In this document: piece after piece, positions 52,230 to 60,790 of the stretch
Position numbering within the stretch: the first letter of the stretch is position 1
Layout: every line of letters begins with the position of its first letter
Made by a program: the position numbers and the translations under genes
The notes under the pieces: generated by a model
The model's input: the letters and a program-made list of their open reading frames with translations, nothing else
Told to the model about the DNA's origin: nothing
Database searches by the model: none
Assembly (NCBI GenBank): GCA_049890215.1
Contig: JBMHBX010000012.1
Coordinates: forward strand, 65,500 to 129,499
DNA from: UBA685 sp049890215
GTDB taxonomy: Bacteria > Pseudomonadota > Alphaproteobacteria > Puniceispirillales > Puniceispirillaceae
DNA: 64,000 bases
Direction: 5' to 3'

Positions 52230-52589
52230 ATGTCTTATGATGATACGAATATTTTTGCAAAAATCCTATCAGGTGAGATTCCTTGTCAAAAACATGATGA
52301 ATGTGACCATACGCTTTCCTTTTTTGACATTGCCCCTCAGGCACCCATACATATCTTGGTGATCCCCAAAGGTGCCTATGTTGATATGTCAGATTTCGCG
52401 GCAAATGCCTCAGCCGAAGAACAGGCTGCTTTTGTCACAGCGATTGGCCGTTCTGCACGTCTGGCAGGTCTTGATAAAGATGGCTATCGTGTCATTTCCA
52501 ATATTGGCAGAAATGGCCATCAGGAAGTGCCGCATCTTCATGTTCATATTCTTGGTGGTGAATCTATGGGGCCAATACGCGCCAAATAA
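52230..52589 (+). CDS. HIT-family nucleotide-binding protein (HinT-like)
   Basis: A 119-residue histidine-triad hydrolase of AMP-linked substrates. NIFAKILSGEIPCQKHDE, FFDIAPQAPIHILVIPKGAY and the triad HLHVHILGGE are all present. It follows hisE by 51 nt, a conserved adjacency in alphaproteobacteria. Confidence 0.95.
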   Translation: MSYDDTNIFAKILSGEIPCQKHDECDHTLSFFDIAPQAPIHILVIPKGAYVDMSDFAANASAEEQAAFVTAIGRSARLAGLDKDGYRVISNIGRNGHQEVPHLHVHILGGESMGPIRAK

Positions 52590-52689
52590 GCTTGCATCAA
52601 AATCTTAACGCACCTCATAACCATAATAAAGGGCCCTCTCATCCAAAAGGATAAGCCATAAGGGGGGTGTCTATTTTGGGTATGAGGGG

Positions 52690-54165
52690 ATGAATGCATT
52701 AATTCATACAGTTGCCTTTCGCGGTCTTGATACTGTGCCTGTATCTGTTCAGGCGCATTTATCAAATGGTCTGCCTGCTATGATGATTGTGGGTCTGGCA
52801 GATAAAGCGGTGGCAGAATCAAAAGAACGCATAAGAGCTGCCTTATCATCTATGGGCCTGTCTTTGCCTGCCAAGCGCATAGCCATTAATCTAGCGCCCG
52901 CAGATGTCACCAAAGAAGGGGCGCATTATGATTTGCCAATTGCGCTTGCTCTGCTTGTGGCCATGGGTCTTTTGTCTCAGGATGATGTTATGGATAGCGT
53001 TGTCATCGGCGAATTATCACTTGATGGCATGGTGGCAAATGTAACAGGCACCTTATCAGCGGCTCTGTTTGCCTCGTCTCAAAATATGCGTCTTATTTGC
53101 CCGCAGGCAAATGGCGCTGAGGCAAAATGGGCTGATGGCGGCGAGGTTATAGCCTGCCCGTCACTGGTCGGCCTGCTAAATCACCTCAAAGGACAATCAC
53201 TATTGCCAACCCCGCCTGATATCAGCCTTGATACCACCAATCATTACCCAGATATGGCAGAGGTTAAAGGGCAGGAAACAGCAAAACGTGTTCTGGAAAT
53301 TGCCGCCGCCGGACGCCATCATTTGTTAATGATTGGGCCGCCTGGTGCTGGTAAATCTATGTTGGCAAGCCGCCTGCCAGGCTTGTTGCCGCCATTAACA
53401 CCAGCCGAAGCATTGCAGGTCTCTATGATACAATCTCTTGGTGGTCAATTATATAGCACTGGTGATGAAGGCGCGAAAATCACCAAAAACAGACCCTATC
53501 GTGACCCGCATCATTCTGCCTCTATGGCAGCTCTTGTCGGCGGCGGTGCCAAAGCAAAGCCGGGAGAGATTTCTCTTGCCCATCACGGTGTTTTGTTTTT
53601 GGACGAATTACCCGAATTTCAGCCTTCGGTTCTGGATGCGTTGCGTCAGCCTCTTGAAACAGGTGAGGTCATTATCGCAAGAGCCAATCATCACATCAGA
53701 TATCCTGCCAGATTTCAGCTTGTCGCAGCGATGAATCCCTGCCGTTGTGGCTATCTGGCAGATGCCACCAAAGCCTGTAGCAGGGCGCCTGTTTGTGGCA
53801 AAAATTATGTCGCAAAATTATCCGGCCCCTTATTGGACAGATTTGATCTTATCATTGATGTTGCTGCCTTGCCGCCTCGTCAGTTGCTTGATGACACACC
53901 TGCCACACCCTCATCTGAGATAGCAAATCACGTCAATCATGCGATTGCCTTTGATCACCAAAGAGATAAGACAATCCCTGATTTTGCGTCTGATATGCGC
54001 CCTTATCTTGAAAAGGTGGTTGATCAGTTTGATATCACCGGCAGAGGATATGAGAAAATCATCCGTGTGGCGCGCACCATTGCGAATTTGGCTCATTCAC
54101 CACAAATTGAAAAACCGCATTTGCAAGAGGCGCTTGCTTATCGCAAAATTCGGTTGCTCTTATAA
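52690..54165 (+). CDS. YifB/ComM-family AAA+ ATPase (Mg-chelatase-like)
   Basis: A 491-residue ATPase. An N-terminal Lon-C-like domain (SNGLPAMMIVGLADKAVAESKERIRAALSSMGL) precedes the AAA+ core with Walker A IGPPGAGKSMLASRLPGLLP, Walker B VLFLDELPEF and sensor region NPCRCGYL. ComM helicases promote branch migration during natural transformation; the conserved ComM set suggests the same here, though no competence genes are in view. The purine-rich GAGGGG directly touches the ATG. The 3' end overlaps gshB by 28 nt. Confidence 0.94.
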   Translation: MNALIHTVAFRGLDTVPVSVQAHLSNGLPAMMIVGLADKAVAESKERIRAALSSMGLSLPAKRIAINLAPADVTKEGAHYDLPIALALLVAMGLLSQDDVMDSVVIGELSLDGMVANVTGTLSAALFASSQNMRLICPQANGAEAKWADGGEVIACPSLVGLLNHLKGQSLLPTPPDISLDTTNHYPDMAEVKGQETAKRVLEIAAAGRHHLLMIGPPGAGKSMLASRLPGLLPPLTPAEALQVSMIQSLGGQLYSTGDEGAKITKNRPYRDPHHSASMAALVGGGAKAKPGEISLAHHGVLFLDELPEFQPSVLDALRQPLETGEVIIARANHHIRYPARFQLVAAMNPCRCGYLADATKACSRAPVCGKNYVAKLSGPLLDRFDLIIDVAALPPRQLLDDTPATPSSEIANHVNHAIAFDHQRDKTIPDFASDMRPYLEKVVDQFDITGRGYEKIIRVARTIANLAHSPQIEKPHLQEALAYRKIRLLL

Positions 54166-55106
54166 TCAGCATAGCGCTTTTCAATGGCCTCAAAGGTTTT
54201 CGCCGCCAGATTAATGCCAGTAAAGCGCTCAAACTCCCGAATGCCTGTTGGCGAGGTCACATTGATCTCAGTCAGATAGTCACCAATGACATCTATGCCA
54301 ACAAATAACAGGCCTCTTTGCCTTAAAACAGGGCCAATGGTGCGGCATATCTCATGATCACGTGCGCTTAATTCAGTAGCAACCGCTTTGCCGCCGACAT
54401 GCATATTGGATCTGGCTTCACCATCAGACGGGATACGGTTAATCGCGCCAACAGCCTCACCATCAATTAAAATAATCCGTTTATCACCTTTGGTCACATC
54501 AGGCAGATAGGCTTGTATCATCACAGGCTCACGGCTTGTCTGGAAAAACATCTCTAACAAGGCATTAAAATTCTTATCCTTTTGTGTGACCAAAAACACG
54601 CCCGCCCCGCCATTGCCATAAAGCGGTTTGATGATGATATCCTTATGCCTTTCCCGGAACTGGGCAATGGCACTCATATCACGGCTTACCATCGTAGGCG
54701 GCATTAAATCAGGGAAATCAAGAACCATAATTTTCTCAGGCGCATTGCGCACCTCAGCAGGATGATTAACGACCATGGTGGTTGGCGGTAAATGCTCCAA
54801 TAAATGGGTGGCGGTGATATAGGCCATATCAAACGGCGGATCCTGACGCATTAAGATCACATCCATATCTGATAAGGGCTGATAAGATGGCGGGCCCTGA
54901 TCAACATGGTGACCTGCCTCATCACGCACTGTAATAGGGCGCAGGCGGCCATAAAGCGTGCTTGCCTCAAATGTCAGGCTATCTGGCAGATAATAATATA
55001 AATCATGGCCTCTGGCCTGTGCCTCAAGCGCAAAGGCAAAGCTTGTATCACCTGTGATATCGATGGCCTCAATCGGGTCCATCTGAAGCGCCACTTTCAG
55101 CGACAT
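54138..55106 (-). CDS. gshB: Glutathione synthetase
   Basis: A 322-residue ATP-grasp enzyme joining glycine to gamma-glutamylcysteine. LKVALQMDPIEAIDITGDTSFAFALEAQARGH is a close match to the GshB N-terminus, VNHPAEVRNAPEKI, IIKPLYGNGGAGVF (ATP-grasp) and GIDVIGDYLTEINVTSPTGIREFE follow. It overlaps the comM end by 28 nt and lies 5 nt after the BON lipoprotein gene. Confidence 0.96.
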   Translation of the reverse strand: MSLKVALQMDPIEAIDITGDTSFAFALEAQARGHDLYYYLPDSLTFEASTLYGRLRPITVRDEAGHHVDQGPPSYQPLSDMDVILMRQDPPFDMAYITATHLLEHLPPTTMVVNHPAEVRNAPEKIMVLDFPDLMPPTMVSRDMSAIAQFRERHKDIIIKPLYGNGGAGVFLVTQKDKNFNALLEMFFQTSREPVMIQAYLPDVTKGDKRIILIDGEAVGAINRIPSDGEARSNMHVGGKAVATELSARDHEICRTIGPVLRQRGLLFVGIDVIGDYLTEINVTSPTGIREFERFTGINLAAKTFEAIEKRYADYKSNRILR

Positions 55107-55111
55107 AGCAC

Positions 55112-55702
55112 TTAGTCTCTTCTGTCAGATGATAAGACGATATAATCGACCACTTTTTTGGCAAAAGGCAGCTCTTGTGCCAATGCCACAACACGCGCTC
55201 TTTCTGCCTCACTCTCAGCGACACCAGACAAATAGACAACACCATCAACCACATCGATAGAATAATTCAAAGATGAGACCTCACCATCCCCGATAATCTT
55301 CAGGCGTAATTGTGCTGCCGCAGCGAAATCTTTGGCCCGGTTTTTCAGTGATACATTATCTGAAACAGTCACCTCATTGACCACTTCGCGCACCCCTTTG
55401 ATTTCCCAGGCAAGCTTTGTTGCCAGAATCTTTTTCTCTTGTGTGGCGACTGTCCCTGTTAAAATCACAGCCCCCTCATTGACAGAGATGGTCACGCCTT
55501 GCACCAAATCGACATCTGTGCGCAGATATCTGTCTGATAATTTTGTTTTGATAACACCATCTGCCACTGAGGTTGAAAACCCTTTTTCAGTCGAAGAGGC
55601 GGCGACTGCCGCTGTCCCGACACCTACCAGAGCAGGCGCACAAGCGCTAAGCGCCAGAGACAAAGACAACATAATGGCTGTGATGATATGAGAAATTCGC
55701 AT
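55112..55702 (-). CDS. BON-domain lipoprotein
   Basis: A 196-residue lipoprotein with a signal ending in LALSAC (lipidation at residue 21). Two BON repeats follow: one around DLVQGVTISVNEGAVILTGTVATQEKKILATKLAWEIKGVREVVNEV, one around INYSIDVVDGVVYLSGVAESEAERARVVALAQEL. BON proteins (OsmY, DolP) bind phospholipid and protect the outer membrane. ATG 55702 has GGG upstream; TTG 55711 is possible. It follows YraN with a 135-nt gap, and leads into gshB. Confidence 0.9.
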   Translation of the reverse strand: MRISHIITAIMLSLSLALSACAPALVGVGTAAVAASSTEKGFSTSVADGVIKTKLSDRYLRTDVDLVQGVTISVNEGAVILTGTVATQEKKILATKLAWEIKGVREVVNEVTVSDNVSLKNRAKDFAAAAQLRLKIIGDGEVSSLNYSIDVVDGVVYLSGVAESEAERARVVALAQELPFAKKVVDYIVLSSDRRD

Positions 55703-55837
55703 GTGACCCAAGATCCCTTTTGATTATCAGGCAAGACATTCACCTTGTAAGTCTCTTCTACTCATACCCTATTTCATAATTATCTCACAAGAAGCTTTTC
55801 TCTTGCCTTGCCTGTCTTGTTAAAAAGCCTGTCTTGT

Positions 55838-56221
55838 TCAATCAAAATGATGAGGAAAATGATAAAGGCGCCCTGTTTTTGTGACAATGATGACCTCAAA
55901 ACAACATATCTTATCCTGAAGAGGGCAGAGTTCAGCATAGGCATATCTGATAGCCCGCTCTAATCTCACAAGCTGCTTTTGTGTCACAGGGCTGTCATCA
56001 GCCCTAAGCCGGCGCCGGTATTTTACCTCGATAAAGCGCAAAACACGTCCCCGACGCATAATCAGATCAATTTCCCCAAAACCAGTCTGATAGCGCCATT
56101 TGACAAGCCACCATCCTGTCAGGGCAAAGCGACAATATATTAGTATTTCTGCAAGTTTTCCGGCGCGTTCTGCTTTTTGATAAGCTTGTTTATTGCGATG
56201 ATGTGGTTGATGATATGTCAT
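55838..56221 (-). CDS. YraN-family (UPF0102) nuclease-fold protein
   Basis: A 127-residue protein of the PD-(D/E)xK superfamily. GEIDLIMRRGRVLRFIEVKYR contains the D and E-x-K of the active site, preceded by LLRFAL-type YCRFALTGW and followed by LVRLERAIRYAYAEL. Function unproven, though a Holliday-junction resolvase-like fold is known. It is usually next to rsmI, as here (17-nt gap). Confidence 0.9.
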   Translation of the reverse strand: MTYHQPHHRNKQAYQKAERAGKLAEILIYCRFALTGWWLVKWRYQTGFGEIDLIMRRGRVLRFIEVKYRRRLRADDSPVTQKQLVRLERAIRYAYAELCPLQDKICCFEVIIVTKTGRLYHFPHHFD

Positions 56222-56238
56222 CTCACCTCAATCTTATG

Positions 56239-57075
56239 TTACAAATCGCTTTCGCCTTTTACTGACAATGCCATCTGATAGATGGATTTGCGTGACTTGC
56301 CTGTCAGGCTTGCAATTTCCTGAACCGCGTCTTTGACTGACAGGCTTGCTAATCTGTCTTGCAATAAAGCTGTGATATCCTCTTCTGAAAAAGAGTCTTC
56401 TTCTTCAGGCGGGCCAACCACAAGCACCAATTCTCCTTTAGGCTTGTCTTGTGTGCTGATCATTTCGATTAATTCTGCCAAATCGCCTCTTATGACCTGT
56501 TCATGCAATTTGGTGATTTCACGCACAAGCGCGACCTGGCGTTTGCCCCAATGCTCTTCAATTAACGGCAGCTGTGCTAACAGGTTGCTTGGGCTCATGA
56601 AAAATAGAGATGTTGCTGTAATATGCCTGCATTCTGCCAATAAATTGCTTGCTGATTTTTTCTTTTCAGGCAAAAAGCCGTGAAAGAAAAAACGGTCAGT
56701 TGGCAGGCCGGATAAAATCAGCGCCAATATCGGCGCACAGGCACCGGCGGTCGCTGTCACACCAAGAGATTTTTCCTGAATCTCACGCACCAATTTATAG
56801 CCGGGATCAGAGATAAGCGGCGTGCCGGCATCACAGATGAGACCCACTTTTAGACCATTTTCAAGAGCGCTGATAATGCGCGGCCGCATTTTTTCGCCAT
56901 TATGATCATGATAGGCAATCAGTTTTGCTTTGGTCTTAATCCCCAATAACATCAGCAATTTTTGTGTTTGGCGTGTATCTTCACATGCCAGCAAATCAGC
57001 CTCTTCAATGGCAGACACAGAACGAGGCGCCATATCCGCCAGATTGCCAATTGGTGTTGTGATCAATGTCAGCAT
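56239..57075 (-). CDS. rsmI: 16S rRNA (cytidine-1402-2'-O)-methyltransferase
   Basis: A 278-residue tetrapyrrole-methylase-fold enzyme that modifies C1402 of 16S rRNA. LITTPIGNLADMAPRSVSAIEEADLLACEDTRQT is the family signature, GLICDAGTPLISDPGYKLV and ELTKLHE-like REITKLHEQVIRGDL follow. Divergent from the LpoA-like gene across 150 nt. Confidence 0.96.
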   Translation of the reverse strand: MLTLITTPIGNLADMAPRSVSAIEEADLLACEDTRQTQKLLMLLGIKTKAKLIAYHDHNGEKMRPRIISALENGLKVGLICDAGTPLISDPGYKLVREIQEKSLGVTATAGACAPILALILSGLPTDRFFFHGFLPEKKKSASNLLAECRHITATSLFFMSPSNLLAQLPLIEEHWGKRQVALVREITKLHEQVIRGDLAELIEMISTQDKPKGELVLVVGPPEEEDSFSEEDITALLQDRLASLSVKDAVQEIASLTGKSRKSIYQMALSVKGESDL

Positions 57076-57146
57076 GAAACGAAATCACCTGTAAAAGACT
57101 ATCCCACATAAAAAGGCCGCCTTGGAAAGAATAAGATCAACATAAA

Positions 57147-57224
57147 ATAAAGCGCCCTTTGCAGGGCTATCCTATCACAGCTTTATCACGCATCACAAAA
57201 TGAAAGGTTAACAGGGCGCTTTGT
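57147..57224 (+). promoter_or_regulatory. Possible RNA switch hiding the ribosome-binding site of the LpoA-like gene
   Basis: ATAAAGCGCCCT (57147-57158) is complementary to AGGGCGCTTTGT (57213-57224) over 12 pairs (one G-T), and the second arm contains the AGGG ribosome-binding site. The first arm can instead pair locally, GCCCT (57154-57158) with AGGGC (57163-57167), loop TTGC. The two folds exclude each other, the layout of a translational switch. This assumes transcription begins upstream of 57147. Confidence 0.45.
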
Positions 57225-57225
57225 A

Positions 57226-58947
57226 ATGATTATAATATCAGCCATGTGGTGGATACGTTATTTTCAAAAAAATATGCCAGTCATGGCAAAACACGGCCCT
57301 TTGACAGTGATTTGTTTTCTGATCATAAGCTGTGCGCCTTTGCCAAATCCTGATGTCCCAAAGCCTGATGTGTCGCCATCACAAGATATCACCGCCACAA
57401 GCACCATCACGAAAGATATATCAAAAGCGCCACAGCCAGACACACAATCAGATAACATCACATCATCCACAGCCTTATCAGATAATGAGACAATGCCAGA
57501 TGAGACAGGCCCGAACATGGCACTTATCAAAGAGGTGGATGAAGCGCTTGCGGCACATAAACAGGCCAAACGTAAACAAACCGGACAGGCTGATAATGCC
57601 ACAGATGATATCATTGCCTCTATTATCTGGGAGATTGAGAAAAGTGACGGCACACAGCCGCCGCCGGCAGAACCAAAATCATTTGAAGAACTCATCCCCG
57701 AAGGGCGTGATCCCTCTTTGGAAGAAGAAGCGCTTGACGCTGCCTTTGCCATGTTGCGCGCGCCCAAAGTTGACGTGGTGCCCTCTGAAATCATATTGCC
57801 TGTAAAACAATCTGGCAGGCGCCGCATTGGCATTTTTATACCGCGCAGTGGTCCGCGTGCCATCTATGGTGATCAGGTCGCAGATGGTGTGGAAATGGCC
57901 TATTTTCAGCTAAATGATCCCTATATTGACCTTGTCTATTTTGATACCGCCAAAGAGGGGGATATGGGCGTACTGGCAGGTGACGCCTTTGCCGCAGAGA
58001 TAGATTTTGCCATCGGCCCGTTATTTAGTGATAAAGCAAGCGCGCTCTATCCGTATTTTCAAAAAGCAAATATCCCGCTTTTATCTTTATCAAATAACCG
58101 TAAGATCGCACGTTCCGGCTTATGGGTGCTTGGCTTATTGCCTGAACAGCAAATGGATGCCCTGTTGGCTGAGACCATTTTGAATCACTATGATCAAATC
58201 GCCATTTTATCAGATCAGTCAGCCTTTGGTGAAGCGCTCACAACACATGTCAGCCAAAGATTATCCAATTTTGGCATTCTGCCTGCAAAAATCATGGTCA
58301 TAGATGGCACAGTCGGCGCAGATGATGAACAGCTTGTCAGCCAGCTGAAATCTTTTGCAGATTACAAACCACTTGAAGATGATATGTTTATCGAAGATGT
58401 CCCGCCGCCTTTTGATGCCGTGATTCTGGCAGGCGGTGCTGATTTTATCCTCAAAGTCGCCCCCTTATTATCTTATTATGATTTAGGGCCGGACAGGGTT
58501 CATTATCTTGGCACAGATTTATGGGCAAGCGCCGGATTAATTGGTGAGCCATCTTTGCAAGGTGCCTATATTGCCACCATATCTCCTGAATTGCGTCAGG
58601 CCTTTGGCAAAAGATATGATGATCTCTACAGCCGGCGCGGCACCTCATCAGCAGGTTCTTTTTTAAGCCAGCTTGGCTTTGACTCACTGGCAGTCGCCGC
58701 CACAGCCACAAGGCCGCAAGCCACAACAGATAACCAAACAGATAATTTACAATCACCAGTTATCACAAATTTGCTCTCGGAATCTGGCTATTCTGGCTAT
58801 ACAGGCGCGTTTCGTCTTCTTGCCAACGGGCTTAATCATCGCCAGTTTTCTGTCTTTCAGGTGACAGATGGTGATTTGACAAAAGCAGCTATGCCGCCAA
58901 AAGAGATTGTAAAATATAGTTCAGACGCAAGCGCCCCTCAAAATTAG
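57226..58947 (+). CDS. Penicillin-binding-protein activator LpoA-like lipoprotein
   Basis: A 573-residue predicted lipoprotein. The N-terminal signal ends in LIISC (lipidation at about residue 36), then comes a proline/aspartate-rich linker of about 150 residues with PDVPKPDVSP and an acidic helical region. From about residue 200 a type-1 periplasmic-binding fold follows (RRIGIFIPRSGPRAIYGDQVADGVEMA, GPLFSDKASALYPYF, ILSDQSAFGEAL, HYLGTDLWAS). This matches the LpoA family that stimulates PBP1A. AGGG lies 9 nt before ATG 57226. Its end overlaps hemW by 59 nt. Confidence 0.87.
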   Translation: MIIISAMWWIRYFQKNMPVMAKHGPLTVICFLIISCAPLPNPDVPKPDVSPSQDITATSTITKDISKAPQPDTQSDNITSSTALSDNETMPDETGPNMALIKEVDEALAAHKQAKRKQTGQADNATDDIIASIIWEIEKSDGTQPPPAEPKSFEELIPEGRDPSLEEEALDAAFAMLRAPKVDVVPSEIILPVKQSGRRRIGIFIPRSGPRAIYGDQVADGVEMAYFQLNDPYIDLVYFDTAKEGDMGVLAGDAFAAEIDFAIGPLFSDKASALYPYFQKANIPLLSLSNNRKIARSGLWVLGLLPEQQMDALLAETILNHYDQIAILSDQSAFGEALTTHVSQRLSNFGILPAKIMVIDGTVGADDEQLVSQLKSFADYKPLEDDMFIEDVPPPFDAVILAGGADFILKVAPLLSYYDLGPDRVHYLGTDLWASAGLIGEPSLQGAYIATISPELRQAFGKRYDDLYSRRGTSSAGSFLSQLGFDSLAVAATATRPQATTDNQTDNLQSPVITNLLSESGYSGYTGAFRLLANGLNHRQFSVFQVTDGDLTKAAMPPKEIVKYSSDASAPQN

Positions 58948-60136
58948 CAATCAGCCTGTCATCATCACCTGACAGCCATCCCTCAGCCAGAAACGGGGCA
59001 AGTTGCGCTTTTGTAAAAGGCCATGATGAGACGCCGGTCATCTGCCTCAGCCGCGCCAGTGGCACACCTTCAGCCAGACGAAGACCCATCATCAAAATCT
59101 CTTCTATAAAGGCTTGCTCATCCTCAAGGCGGCTGTCAGCCACACCATGACCACAGGCCTGCACCTGATCAAGCCAGCCTTGTGGTGATTTTCTTGTCGC
59201 TGTCTCAAGACGCCCTTTTTGTGTCGTCAGCCTGCCATAGGCGCCAGGCCCGATACCAATCCAGTCCTGCGTGCGCCAATAGATAAGATTATGACGCGAT
59301 TCAGCGCCTGGCTTTGCATAATTTGACACTTCATAACACTTAAGATCATGAGATGATGTTTGCCTTTCTGTGATCTCATATAATGATGCCATTTCATCAT
59401 CTGAGAGATTCAAAATTTCACCGGCTCTTGCTCTTGTATAAAATTGTGTGCCTTGCTCAATGGTCAGTTGATATAATGACAAATGATCAAGCTCAAATGA
59501 TAAGGCGCGTGCCAATTCTGCCTGCCAGTGCTGAGGGCTTTGCCCTTTGCGGCCATAGATCAGATCAATTGATAATCTGTCAAACAGACCACGCGCCACC
59601 CCCAAAGCAGCAATCGCCTCATCAGCGCTATGTCCGCGGCCTAAAAATTGCAGTGATAAATCATCAAGAGCCTGCACACCAAGTGACAGCCTGTTTACCC
59701 CTGCTTGTTTGAATCCTCTCAAATTAGACATCTCAACAGAGGTGGGATTGGCTTCTGCCGTGATCTCAATATCATCTGCAAAACCGAATAAGCGCTCTGC
59801 TTCTTCAATCAGCTTGCCAAACAGCCGCACCGGCATTAAAGACGGCGTCCCCCCGCCAAAAAACACAGATGATAAAGGGCGACTGCCATCTTTTGCCTGC
59901 ATGGATATCTCTGCCATATAACGCAGCTCTGTCAGCATGGCCTGTTCCCAGCCTGCCTCATCAATGGCGGTGGCGACATGTGAATTGAAATCACAATAAG
60001 GGCATTTTGCCAGACAAAAAGGCCAGTGAATATAAAGACCTAAATCACTTATATCCCTATCAGCCTCATCACTATTATTCAGGCCACTATCATTCCGGCC
60101 ACTATCATTTAGGTCATTATCGCGAACAGATGCCAT
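58889..60136 (-). CDS. hemW: Heme chaperone / radical-SAM protein HemW
   Basis: A 415-residue radical-SAM protein. The Fe-S cluster motif CLAKCPYC (C41, C45, C48) follows GLYIHWPF; FFGGGTPSL, ITAEANPTS, NRLSLGVQALDD and DLIYGRKGQS are typical. HemW lacks true coproporphyrinogen-dehydrogenase activity and binds heme in several species; the HNLIYWRTQDWIGIGPGAYG motif marks HemW. An N-terminal extension of about 25 residues is rich in N, D and S and encoded by 15-bp repeats. The start overlaps the rdgB stop by one base (TAATG). Confidence 0.93.
   Translation of the reverse strand: MASVRDNDLNDSGRNDSGLNNSDEADRDISDLGLYIHWPFCLAKCPYCDFNSHVATAIDEAGWEQAMLTELRYMAEISMQAKDGSRPLSSVFFGGGTPSLMPVRLFGKLIEEAERLFGFADDIEITAEANPTSVEMSNLRGFKQAGVNRLSLGVQALDDLSLQFLGRGHSADEAIAALGVARGLFDRLSIDLIYGRKGQSPQHWQAELARALSFELDHLSLYQLTIEQGTQFYTRARAGEILNLSDDEMASLYEITERQTSSHDLKCYEVSNYAKPGAESRHNLIYWRTQDWIGIGPGAYGRLTTQKGRLETATRKSPQGWLDQVQACGHGVADSRLEDEQAFIEEILMMGLRLAEGVPLARLRQMTGVSSWPFTKAQLAPFLAEGWLSGDDDRLIANFEGRLRLNYILQSLLAA
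60070..60114. repeat. 15-bp in-frame repeats at the start of hemW
   Basis: Three imperfect 15-bp units of type CACTATCATTCCGGC start at 60070, 60085 and 60100, with a degraded fourth after 60115. Read on the minus strand they encode the ND/SG-rich N-terminal extension (NDSGR, NDSGL). As in the UDG gene, the period keeps the reading frame. Confidence 0.75.
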
Positions 60137-60753
60137 TATGCCTCATCTGTTTCTAGGTGATGGACAAGCTTTGAAAATGCCACGGCTCTGTGGCTCATCG
60201 CATGTTTTTTGTCAGGCGCCATTTCTCCAAAGGTGATATCATGCCCGTTGGGGATAAAGATAGGATCATAACCAAATCCCTTATCACCACGCGCAGGCCA
60301 TATGATGGTGCCTGCCACGCGGCCTTCAAATGATATTTTATGCCCGTCCGGCCATGCAAGGGTAAGCGCACAGACAAATTCAGCTCCCCTGTCATGGCTT
60401 CCTGATAATAATAACGCATCAGCGACCCGCTTCATGGCATGGTCAAAATCTTTATCCGGGCCTGCCCATCTTGCAGAATAAATGCCGGGTGCCCCGCCAA
60501 GCGCATTCACAGACAGGCCTGAATCATCTGATAAGGCAGGTAATTGTGCTGTTCTGGCGGCGGCAAGCGCCTTTAATTCTGCATTTTCAATATAGCTTTG
60601 CCCTGTTTCTTCTGGCTCAGGCAAATCAAGCGCCGCCGCAGATATCACATCCAAATCAAAAGGCGCTAACAAATCAGCAATCTCACGAACCTTCCCCTGA
60701 TTATGACTGGCAATGATAAGCTTTTGACCACGCAATGATCGTGACTGTTCCAT
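60136..60753 (-). CDS. rdgB: Non-canonical purine NTP pyrophosphatase RdgB
   Basis: A 205-residue HAM1-family enzyme removing dITP and XTP from the nucleotide pool. KLIIASHNQGKVREIADLL is the substrate loop; LSDDSGLSVNALGGAPGIYSARWAG carries the catalytic aspartate; GFGYDPIFIPNGH and AMSHRAVAF complete the pattern. The start at ATG 60753 (MEQSRSL) fits the family; the open frame extends upstream into rph without homology. Coupled to hemW. Confidence 0.96.
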   Translation of the reverse strand: MEQSRSLRGQKLIIASHNQGKVREIADLLAPFDLDVISAAALDLPEPEETGQSYIENAELKALAAARTAQLPALSDDSGLSVNALGGAPGIYSARWAGPDKDFDHAMKRVADALLLSGSHDRGAEFVCALTLAWPDGHKISFEGRVAGTIIWPARGDKGFGYDPIFIPNGHDITFGEMAPDKKHAMSHRAVAFSKLVHHLETDEA

Positions 60754-60790
60754 GTATTTATACCTTATCCGTGATATCTGTAAGACGAGA

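Noticed and set aside
57264..57863. 199-codon minus-strand open frame opposite the LpoA-like gene
   Set aside because: Ser/Met/Gly-rich with no domain; produced by the low-complexity linker on the other strand, where the lipoprotein signal and LpoA fold are clear.
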